This document shows positions 1 through 5,484 of a DNA stretch of 5,484 bases, one piece after another. The stretch covers positions 1 to 5,484 of the forward strand of contig DASYUK010000290.1 in the NCBI GenBank assembly GCA_036001325.1, given 5' to 3'. Numbering within the stretch: the first letter of the stretch is position 1; each line of letters begins with the position of its first letter. The position numbers and the translations under genes were made by a program. Source of the stretch: DASVHS01 sp036001325 (lineage in GTDB: Bacteria; Acidobacteriota; Thermoanaerobaculia; Gp7-AA8). The notes under the pieces were generated by a model. That model was given only the letters and a program-made list of their open reading frames with translations, was not told the origin of the DNA and searched no databases.

Positions 1-881
1 AGAGCAATCTCAACGACCCGCGCATCATCACGCCGAGGGAAGGCTTCGGTCTCGGCTTCGATTCGCAGTGGAGCGACGACTATCACCACGCCTTGCACGC
101 ATTGCTGACCGGCGAACGTGCCGGGTATTACATCGGCTACGAACGTGCTTCCGATCTCGCCCGGGCGATGAAGAACGGCTTTTTGTACACCGGTCAGCAT
201 TCGGCCTATCGCCGCCGCAAATACGGACGGAAGCCGGAGACGACCGACGGCACGAAGTTCGTCGTCTTCGCGCAGAACCACGATCAGGTCGGCAATCGCA
301 TGCGCGGCGAGCGCCTTTCGACACTCGTGTCGACCGACAAACTCCGCCTGGCCGCGGCGGCAATCGTTCTGTCGCCATTCATCCCACTGCTCTTCATGGG
401 GGAGGAGTACGGGGAGAAGGCGCCGTTTCAGTACTTCACGAGCCACTTCGACAACGATCTGATCGAGGCCGTGAGGAAAGGACGCCGCCGGGAATTCGAG
501 AAGTTCGCATGGGAGGGAGAAGCGCCCGACCCGCATGACAACGAAACCTTCAATCGCTCCAAGCTGAGCCGTCAGGAGAATGATTCTTTGCGTCAGCTAT
601 ACAAGGAGTTACTGCGGCTTCGCCGCGAGACGCCTGCCCTGCGTAATCTCGATCTCGACGCGCTCGAGGTGCACGCCGATGATGCACGCGCAGTCGTTTT
701 CGTGCGGCGATGGACCGATGTCGATCAGGCGCTGGTCGCATTCAACTTCAGCGATGAGGCGCAGACCGTCAACCTGCCGTTCCGGCCGGCGAAGTGGCGC
801 GCGCTGATCGAGACCGGCGCGAGGGTGGAGGGTGGGCGGCTGACCGTACTCGCAACGAACTTTGCCCTCTTTGGGGGTTGA
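1..881 (+). CDS. treZ: Malto-oligosyltrehalose trehalohydrolase, C-terminal part (5' end outside window)
   Basis: TreZ (GH13) hydrolyses the alpha-1,4 bond next to the trehalose end of malto-oligosyltrehalose, releasing trehalose and a shortened maltodextrin in the cytoplasm. The reading frame is open from nt 3 to the TGA at 879-881, giving about 292 residues of a family usually near 580-600, so roughly the N-terminal half is missing beyond the left edge. The TTG at 93 is internal, because the frame upstream of it already reads in-family. Visible landmarks are the WSDDYHHALHALLTGE segment (about nt 69-116), the FAQNHDQVGNR motif (nt 267-299), whose Asp at 282-284 is the GH13 transition-state stabilising aspartate, and PLLFMGEEYGE (about nt 387-419). 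A C-terminal beta-sandwich region ends in FALFGG. The nucleophile and acid/base residues would lie in the missing part. The next gene is treY on the same strand, which supports the call. No frameshift is seen in the visible part. Confidence 0.95.
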   Translation, partial: SNLNDPRIITPREGFGLGFDSQWSDDYHHALHALLTGERAGYYIGYERASDLARAMKNGFLYTGQHSAYRRRKYGRKPETTDGTKFVVFAQNHDQVGNRMRGERLSTLVSTDKLRLAAAAIVLSPFIPLLFMGEEYGEKAPFQYFTSHFDNDLIEAVRKGRRREFEKFAWEGEAPDPHDNETFNRSKLSRQENDSLRQLYKELLRLRRETPALRNLDLDALEVHADDARAVVFVRRWTDVDQALVAFNFSDEAQTVNLPFRPAKWRALIETGARVEGGRLTVLATNFALFGG

Positions 882-882
882 T

Positions 883-926
883 CAGTGCGCGCGCAAGATG
901 CGCGCGCACTGCGGGCGAGACGCCCG
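883..926 (+). repeat. Twin hairpins in the treZ-treY spacer (REP-like)
   Basis: Two perfect adjacent inverted repeats. Hairpin 1 has arms CAGTGCGCGCGCA (883-895) and TGCGCGCGCACTG (899-911), a 13-bp stem with loop AGA. Hairpin 2 has arms CGGGCG (912-917) and CGCCCG (921-926), a 6-bp stem again with loop AGA. The first begins one base after the treZ stop codon, and the second begins directly at the end of the first. No T-tract follows, so an intrinsic terminator is unlikely. The form matches the dispersed palindromic intergenic elements of GC-rich bacteria. It may protect or separate the treZ and treY parts of one transcript, which is inference. Confidence 0.8.
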
Positions 927-953
927 GCTCTCCGCTTGCAACGCTAGCGAACT

Positions 954-3653
954 GTGCTGCGCGTCCCCGTCGCCACCTACCGCATCCAGTTCAACGCCGG
1001 CTTCACCTTTGAAGACGCGCGGAAAATCGCCGACTACCTCGGCGAGCTCGGGATCAGCGATCTCTACGCGTCCCCGATTCTGAAAGCACGCAAGGGGAGC
1101 GCGCACGGATACGACGTCGTCGACTCCACCGCGCTCAATCCGGAGCTTGGCAGCGAGGATGACTTCACCCGCCTGCACGAAGAGCTGAAAAGACTGAACC
1201 TCGGCTTTCTTCTCGATGTCGTCCCGAATCACATGGCCGCCAGTCAGGAGAACGCCTGGTGGATGAGCGTTCTCGAGAATGGACGGCAGTCGCGATTCTT
1301 CCACTACTTCGACATCGACTGGCGGTCCGTCGAAGAGAAAGTGATGCTGCCGATCCTCGGCAAACCGTATGGGGAGGCGATCGAGTCGGGCGAGATCAAG
1401 CTCGGCTTCGATGCCGACGGGTTTTTCTTCACCTACTACGACAAGCGCCTGCCGCTGGCGCCGAAGTCGTACGCGCTCGTTCTGCGCGAGTGCGTCGGCT
1501 CGTTGCCGACTGAGGGCGTAGCGATCGAGCTGCGCGATCTGGTCGCCGGCGACGACACCGTAACGAACAGTCGCTTCCTGAAGGAGACGCTGTGGCGCAT
1601 CTACGAGCAAAGCGCGGAGTTTCGAAAGGCACTCGATGAGACGATCGTGCGCTTCAACGGCGAGCCTGGAAAAGCGGAGACGTTCAACGCGCTCGACGCG
1701 CTGCTCGATGCGCAGTATTACCGGCTCGCGTATTGGCGGATCGCCAGTCAGAAGATCAACTATCGCCGGTTTTTCGATGTGACCGATCTCATCGGCCTGC
1801 GCATCGAGAATCCGGAGGTCTTCGAAGCGCGCAACCGGCGCACGCTCGAGCTGATCGGCGAAGGGAAAGTCACGGGCCTGCGCATCGATCACATCGACGG
1901 TCTGCACGATCCCATCGGCCACATGAAGAAGATGCAGTTGCGGCTGGGGCATCCGTTTTACGTCATCGTCGAAAAGATCCTCGCTCACGATGAGACGCTG
2001 CCGAAGGCGTTCGATGTCAGCGGCACGACCGGCTACGACTTTCTCGATTCGCTGAACGCACTCTTCGTCGATCCGGATGGCCTGCGAAAACTCGGCGATT
2101 TCTACGACGACTTCACCGGCAACACGCGCTCATTCGACGACATCTGCTATGAGCGGAAGAAGCAGGTCATCAGCGATCTCTTCCCCGGCGAGATGCGCAC
2201 GCTCGGCAAGCAGCTCGGCGAGTTGTCGATGCACGATCGCAACGCTCGCGACTTCGCGCCAAGCGAATTGCTCGCCGCGCTGATCGAGATCACCGCCTCC
2301 ATGGATGTCTATCGTACGTATATCCGCGACTTCGCGGTGACCGAGGAGGATCAGCGCTTCATTCGTCGCGCGGTGCAGGAGGCACGTCGACGGGCGGGAA
2401 CGAGCCTCGACCAGAGGCTCTTCTCGTTCCTCGAGTGCGTGCTTCTCGTCGATCCGCCCTCCTATGTCGCATCAGAGCGCGAGCGCTGGCTGGCGTTCGT
2501 CATGCGGTGGCAGCAGTTCACCGGCCGCGTGATGGCCAAGGGCGTCGAGGACACGTCTTTCTACAACTACAACCGGCTCATCTCGCTCAATGAGGTGGGA
2601 GGAGAGCCGGGTCGCGAGGACTTCGATCCGGTCGAGGAATTTCATCGCCGCAATGAGCGCATTCAGCGCGACTGGCCCGACACGCTGAACGCGACGGCGA
2701 CGCACGACACGAAGCGCAGCGAGGACGTGCGGGCGCGCATCAATGTCTTGTCGGAGGTGGCCGACGCGTGGGAACGCGACGTTCGCCGATGGTCGGAGAT
2801 GAACGCGCATCTTCGTCGCGACGGCGCTCCCGACCCTAACGAGGAGCTGCTCCTCTACCAGACGCTCCTCGGCATGTGGCCCGTCGACGAGGAGGAGCTC
2901 GAAACGGTGGAAGAGCGCCTCCGCCAGTTCCTGGAGAAGGCCGCGCGCGAGGCCAAGACGCACACGAGCTGGATCGCGCCGAACGCCGATTACGAAAAGA
3001 AGCTCATCGACTTCGGCAGCGCCGCCCTCGCCAATCTCGACTTCCGCGCTTCGATGATGCGCACGCAGCGGCGCGTGGCGTTTCATGGGTTTCTCAACGG
3101 AATCGCGCAAGTCGTGCTGAAAATCGTGTCGCCCGGCGTTCCCGATTTTTATCAGGGGACGGAGATCTGGGATCTGAGCCTCGTCGATCCCGATAACCGC
3201 CGGCCCGTCGATTACGAGCGGCGCCGCTCGATGCTGCGGAAGTTAAAAGCGTCATTCGAGCGCGGCTCGCTCGATCTTTCCACGATGCAGCGACGGTTCT
3301 TCGACGGACGCATCAAGTTGTTCATCACGTGGCGCACGCTGGAGCTGCGCGAGCGACACGCTGAATTTTTCCATCGCGCCGACTATCGTGCGATTCGGTC
3401 GGACTCGCCGCACGTCTGTGCATTCTCCCGCGGCGACAACATTATCGTGGCCGTCCCGCGCCTCACTGCGAAGCTGACGAAGGTCGGTACGACACCCGTT
3501 GGTGAGGTTTGGGAAGACTCTAAGTTGCCGATCGACAGTCGCGGCTCATTCCGCAACATCTTCACCGGCGAGACGATGCAGTTCGACGGCGAGCCTGTCC
3601 GTCTCGCCCAGGTCTTTTCGAAGTTCCCGGTTGCGGTGCTCGAGCGCCAATAG
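954..3653 (+). CDS. treY: Malto-oligosyltrehalose synthase (intramolecular transglucosylase)
   Basis: TreY (GH13) isomerises the reducing-end alpha-1,4 link of a maltodextrin into alpha,alpha-1,1, producing the substrate of TreZ. The 899-residue protein starts in family style (LRVPVATYRIQF). Conserved blocks follow in order: GSAHGYDVVD (48-57), LDVVPNHMAAS (87-97), GLRIDHIDGL (308-317) with the expected nucleophile Asp312, YVIVEKIL (336-343) with the expected acid/base Glu340, GTTGYDFLD (357-365), AKGVEDTSFYNYNRL (from about 528), ATHDTKRSED (582-591) with the third catalytic Asp585, and PGVPDFYQGTE (727-737). It ends FPVAVLERQ. All three GH13 catalytic carboxylates are present, so the enzyme looks intact. 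It is longer than archaeal TreY (about 720), but bacterial members of this size are usual. The GTG at 954 is forced: an in-frame TAG lies at 945-947 and no other common start codon lies between them. No clear Shine-Dalgarno sequence precedes it, so translation may depend on coupling to treZ. Its last 92 bp overlap the convergent membrane-protein gene. Confidence 0.96.
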   Translation: MLRVPVATYRIQFNAGFTFEDARKIADYLGELGISDLYASPILKARKGSAHGYDVVDSTALNPELGSEDDFTRLHEELKRLNLGFLLDVVPNHMAASQENAWWMSVLENGRQSRFFHYFDIDWRSVEEKVMLPILGKPYGEAIESGEIKLGFDADGFFFTYYDKRLPLAPKSYALVLRECVGSLPTEGVAIELRDLVAGDDTVTNSRFLKETLWRIYEQSAEFRKALDETIVRFNGEPGKAETFNALDALLDAQYYRLAYWRIASQKINYRRFFDVTDLIGLRIENPEVFEARNRRTLELIGEGKVTGLRIDHIDGLHDPIGHMKKMQLRLGHPFYVIVEKILAHDETLPKAFDVSGTTGYDFLDSLNALFVDPDGLRKLGDFYDDFTGNTRSFDDICYERKKQVISDLFPGEMRTLGKQLGELSMHDRNARDFAPSELLAALIEITASMDVYRTYIRDFAVTEEDQRFIRRAVQEARRRAGTSLDQRLFSFLECVLLVDPPSYVASERERWLAFVMRWQQFTGRVMAKGVEDTSFYNYNRLISLNEVGGEPGREDFDPVEEFHRRNERIQRDWPDTLNATATHDTKRSEDVRARINVLSEVADAWERDVRRWSEMNAHLRRDGAPDPNEELLLYQTLLGMWPVDEEELETVEERLRQFLEKAAREAKTHTSWIAPNADYEKKLIDFGSAALANLDFRASMMRTQRRVAFHGFLNGIAQVVLKIVSPGVPDFYQGTEIWDLSLVDPDNRRPVDYERRRSMLRKLKASFERGSLDLSTMQRRFFDGRIKLFITWRTLELRERHAEFFHRADYRAIRSDSPHVCAFSRGDNIIVAVPRLTAKLTKVGTTPVGEVWEDSKLPIDSRGSFRNIFTGETMQFDGEPVRLAQVFSKFPVAVLERQ

Positions 3654-4098
3654 CGGCGTACCAGCAGACGAACGCGATCGCGAATAAGCCGCCGATGCGG
3701 TAGAGGAAATCGATGCTCGTCCAGAAGTCCTGCTCCGGCGGTGAATAGTTCGTTCGACTGAACGGACCGGCGCGCGTCGCGTATGTCGCCTCGATCGAGG
3801 TCAGGAGCGCGAGAACGTGAAACGCGAGCAGAACGACGATCGCGATGAGAAGCCGCTCCAGGCGTCGCGGTGGAGCGGCGGCGACGAGACCGGCGAAGAG
3901 AATGATGTTGTACGTCAGTTGATCCGCCGGAATCTGGATCTCCGGCGCACCCGGGTAAACGACTTTGATGGATCGCCCCGATGGCTCGGCGTGTCTGACG
4001 ATTCGGGTGAGCAACACGTTGTACGCCGGCGTGGCATACCACCAGAGCGCGAGCGCGACGGCGGCGCCGGCGATGAAGCTAAGCGCGGCTCGCAACAT
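3562..4098 (-). CDS. Exosortase-associated four-helix membrane protein (probable XrtH partner)
   Basis: A 178-residue protein from the ATG at 4098-4096. There are four hydrophobic segments, at roughly residues 2-21, 62-76, 83-100 and 132-151. A polar stretch lies between the first two, and a strongly basic tail (nine Arg/Lys in the last 30 residues) follows the last. No catalytic motif is visible. It is directly downstream of the exosortase gene and overlaps its 3' end by 20 bp, which indicates translational coupling. I link it to the small membrane proteins that accompany exosortase H. That link rests on context and overall look, not on a diagnostic motif. A GTG at 4110 would add four residues, but the GGCGGA purine run abuts it directly. 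The same run gives GGAG 11 nt before the ATG, which is why the ATG is preferred. The last 30 codons lie antisense to the end of treY and encode only the basic tail. An unrelated membrane protein remains possible. Confidence 0.75.
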   Translation of the reverse strand: MLRAALSFIAGAAVALALWWYATPAYNVLLTRIVRHAEPSGRSIKVVYPGAPEIQIPADQLTYNIILFAGLVAAAPPRRLERLLIAIVVLLAFHVLALLTSIEATYATRAGPFSRTNYSPPEQDFWTSIDFLYRIGGLFAIAFVCWYAAIGARAPQPGTSKRPGRDGQARRRTASSRR

Positions 4099-4576
4099 TC
4101 GCCGGTACACTCCGCCGCGACCAGATGATGAAGAAGCCGACGGCGAGCGCGAAGATCGCCGTTTGCCAGACCGCGAGATGGAACGCCTCGAACCATGAGC
4201 GGCGATGACATCCGATGAGAAACAGCGTCACGACGCGCACGAGATTGGCGAGTTGAATAAGCCCGGTGCCGATGACCACGCCGATGAGCTTCTTCGCCAC
4301 GCTCGCCGGAAACGCGAGTACCGCGGCGACAACGAAGAGGGTCGCCTCGACGCCGTTGCAGCCGTTGCGGATGTCCACCGCGAAGCATGGCGCGCTGATC
4401 GTCGTGCCGATAACGTGCAGGCCGGGCTGCGCGATTCGAATGATCGCGCCGGAGATGATCGCGATCCAGGTCGTGAACGGAATCACGACGTCGCGATCGA
4501 CGACGTCGATCAGCAGCGCGAACTCGAAGATCGCGAGGAGGAGGAGAAAGACGACGATGAACCGGACGCGCGACAC
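4079..4576 (-). CDS. xrtH: Exosortase, probably exosortase H (IPTLxxWG-CTERM type)
   Basis: Exosortases are integral-membrane cysteine transpeptidase/protease-like enzymes. They process proteins bearing a C-terminal signal made of a short motif, a transmembrane helix and a basic cluster. This 165-residue protein has about five hydrophobic helices (near residues 5-24, 34-50, 78-93, 97-120 and 134-153). It carries the three family signatures: IRNGCNGVEA with catalytic Cys73 (codon 4360-4358), NLVRVVTLF with Arg114, and FEAFHLAVWQ with His133. The compact length and the FAVDIRNGCNGVEA context resemble XrtH more than the longer EpsH-type XrtA. The subfamily assignment is a judgement from memory. 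The start is the GTG at 4576-4574: an in-frame TAG lies at 4588-4586 and no other start comes earlier. The only purine-rich stretch (GGAGGGAGGG) is more than 12 nt away, within a repeat. It is followed by the overlapping partner gene. No sorted substrate is encoded in the window. Confidence 0.88.
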   Translation of the reverse strand: MSRVRFIVVFLLLLAIFEFALLIDVVDRDVVIPFTTWIAIISGAIIRIAQPGLHVIGTTISAPCFAVDIRNGCNGVEATLFVVAAVLAFPASVAKKLIGVVIGTGLIQLANLVRVVTLFLIGCHRRSWFEAFHLAVWQTAIFALAVGFFIIWSRRSVPANVASRA

Positions 4577-4590
4577 TGAGGCATTCTAAA

Positions 4591-4664
4591 GCCCTCCCTC
4601 CGGGAGAGGGCGGCGCGAAGCGCCGGGTGAGGGGCGAGGTTCCTGGCGAGAATCGCGCCCCTCA
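4591..4664. repeat. Composite palindromic intergenic repeat (REP/MITE-like)
   Basis: Three nested or adjacent inverted repeats. GCCCTC (4591-4596) pairs with GAGGGC (4606-4611). CGGCGC (4611-4616) pairs with GCGCCG (4620-4625) around a GAA loop. TGAGGGGCG (4628-4636) pairs with CGCCCCTCA (4656-4664) around a 19-nt loop. The CCCTC.../GGGTGAGGGG style matches dispersed intergenic repeats seen in many GC-rich genomes. Its left edge is only 14 bp from the xrtH start codon, so it forms the xrtH leader and may affect initiation. Only one copy is in the window, so dispersal is inferred. Confidence 0.7.
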
Positions 4665-4715
4665 TCCGCCGCTGCTCTGAAGACTTTACGCTAATGAGAG
4701 CAAAGATCTGCTGAT

Positions 4716-4755
4716 CAGGCGTTCGCGCCTGCAAAGTCGCGGTTGGGCAGCCGCG
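4716..4755 (-). other. Structured 3' flank of the IS110 transposase (two hairpins)
   Basis: Downstream of the transposase stop, on its own strand, are two inverted repeats. CGCGG (4738-4742) pairs with CCGCG (4751-4755) across an 8-nt loop. CAGGCG (4716-4721) pairs with CGCCTG (4726-4731) across a 4-nt loop. A wider GACTTT (4682-4687) / AAAGTC (4733-4738) inverted repeat encloses the second. There is no T-tract, so this is not a standard terminator. It could be the element's right end or part of a structured non-coding RNA of the IS. The rest of 4577-4773 shows no gene, and I found no convincing promoter there. Confidence 0.45.
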
Positions 4756-4773
4756 GGTGTGGAATCGATTGTT

Positions 4774-5484
4774 TCAGATAGGCGTGCAGGTCACCTCGTA
4801 ACCGAGCCTTTGAAGTTGTTTGATAAGTGCGCGACGCCTTTGAGCAACGCGGATTTGCGGATCCGCTGCGAGCGGTTCGCGGTACGGGTGATTCCGAAGA
4901 AGCATGAAGTAGATCGCTAAGGTGAGCTCATGCGCCAAAGCGAGGGCCGCTCGTCGCTCACCGAGCTTCGCTTTTAGCGCGCGGTATCGAGCGGCGTAAT
5001 ACGATCCTCGCACGTGAGCAGCCGAGGTGGCAGCTTGTACCAAGATGGACTTGAGGTATCGGTCTCCCTCGCGACTGCGCGCATGGCGGCGAACACCAGC
5101 GCTCTCTCGATTGCCCGGGCAAGTACCGGCCCAGGCACTCAGGTGACGTTCTGAGGGCCACACCGAAACATCGGTGCCGATCTCACCGAGGATCTCGACA
5201 GCCGTGGTTCGGTTGATTCCGGGTGCTGTATCGAGAAGATTGATGATCGACTCGTAGGGGAGAACCTTTTGGTCGATCAGTTCCTCGACACGGCGAAGCT
5301 TTCGTTCGAGGTCGTCGACCAGATCGAGCTGGATATTGAGCAGACGACCATCCTCGACCGACAAGCTGCCGGTCAGCGCCTCCACGAGCTGCGGGCGTTT
5401 TCTGCGGAGAGTTGTATGCGCGAACTCCGATAAAATTACTGGATCGGTCACGCCATTAGCCAACGCTCTGACCATCTTGCGGCC
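4774..5484 (-). CDS. IS110-family transposase, C-terminal part (N-terminus outside window)
   Basis: IS110-family enzymes are RuvC-like (DEDD) recombinases that move insertion sequences without the usual terminal inverted repeats. Recent work shows some are guided by an element-encoded bridge RNA. The frame is open to the right edge. The visible part reads GRK then MVRALANGVTDPVILSEF, so the ATG at 5475 is probably internal. About 236 residues are present of a family usually near 400, and the DEDD catalytic domain is therefore not visible. The C-terminal Transposase_20-like domain is clear: LLDTAPGINRTTAVEILGEI (80-99 from that Met), WPSERHLSAWAGTCPGNRES (106-125) and the GDRYLKSILVQAA block (137-149). 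The Ser in GNRESAG (125) matches the conserved serine of this domain. The protein ends GYEVTCTPI, a typical family ending, so the 3' end looks intact. It reads towards xrtH, 197 bp away. The end of the element probably lies in that gap. Confidence 0.92.
   Translation of the reverse strand, partial: GRKMVRALANGVTDPVILSEFAHTTLRRKRPQLVEALTGSLSVEDGRLLNIQLDLVDDLERKLRRVEELIDQKVLPYESIINLLDTAPGINRTTAVEILGEIGTDVSVWPSERHLSAWAGTCPGNRESAGVRRHARSREGDRYLKSILVQAATSAAHVRGSYYAARYRALKAKLGERRAALALAHELTLAIYFMLLRNHPYREPLAADPQIRVAQRRRALIKQLQRLGYEVTCTPI
4774..5484 (-). mobile_element. IS110-family insertion sequence, partial
   Basis: This entry covers the visible transposase-coding part of the element. The left part lies beyond the window. 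The end on this side cannot be fixed from one copy, but it should fall between the transposase stop and the palindromic repeat, about 4665-4773. IS110 members leave no clear terminal inverted repeats or target duplications, so the boundary needs comparison with other copies or an empty site. Confidence 0.7.

Noticed and set aside
93..95. TTG as the treZ start
   Set aside because: The frame continues upstream to the window edge with in-family sequence (RIITPREGFGLGFDSQWSDD), so the TTG is an internal Leu codon.
883..926. Intrinsic terminator after treZ
   Set aside because: The stems are strong, but no T-rich tract follows either one on the + strand.
882..1988. Long minus-strand open frame (368 codons) antisense to treY
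   Set aside because: It is a GC-bias shadow: it lies wholly opposite the conserved, catalytically complete treY, and its translation shows no family motif.
2472..3110. Minus-strand open frame of 212 codons antisense to treY
   Set aside because: Shadow of the treY codon pattern, with no recognisable domain and no start context.
3383..4042. Minus-strand frame of 219 codons overlapping treY and the membrane-protein gene
   Set aside because: It competes with a frame that has clear membrane helices. Its product is Arg/Ser-rich and low in recognisable structure, as expected of an off-frame reading.
3817..4579. Plus-strand frames opposite the exosortase pair
   Set aside because: They encode highly charged Asp/Glu/Arg-rich sequence, which is the antisense image of hydrophobic membrane helices. 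No family features.
4510..4734. Minus-strand frame of 74 codons across the repeat region
   Set aside because: It reads through the palindromic repeat and the 5' end of xrtH out of frame, ending in a Ser/Arg run. Not credible as a gene.
1..5484. CRISPR array, tRNA or rRNA
   Set aside because: No regularly spaced direct repeats and no recognisable tRNA or rRNA sequence were seen on either strand.

Overview
The window is a GC-rich bacterial chromosomal fragment with four protein genes, none of them complete housekeeping markers, so the host cannot be named firmly. A TreZ-TreY trehalose pair, an exosortase of the XrtH type and dispersed palindromic repeats would fit an Acidobacteriota-like or proteobacterial genome. 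That placement is inference only.

Layout. Positions 1-881 (+) hold the C-terminal half of treZ, cut by the left edge. Positions 882-953 are a short spacer almost filled by two perfect hairpins. Positions 954-3653 (+) hold a complete treY. On the opposite strand, an exosortase-like membrane protease (xrtH, 4079-4576) is followed by an overlapping four-helix membrane protein (3562-4098) that I take to be its partner. The 3' end of the partner gene runs 92 bp into the 3' end of treY, tail to tail. Positions 4577-4773 are non-coding and contain a composite palindromic repeat and two further hairpins. Positions 4774-5484 (-) hold the C-terminal part of an IS110-family transposase, cut by the right edge.

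How the genes work together. TreY converts the reducing end of a maltodextrin into a trehalose unit, and TreZ releases it as free trehalose, so treZ-treY is a trehalose-from-glycogen operon. The exosortase pair belongs to a separate process: sorting and processing of proteins that carry a C-terminal signal at the inner membrane. No such target protein is encoded in the window. The transposase reads towards xrtH and suggests an accessory or rearranged junction.

I did not find a clearly new system. The parts most worth a second look are the twin hairpins between treZ and treY, the two-gene exosortase unit with its long antisense overlap, and the structured non-coding flank downstream of the IS110 transposase.
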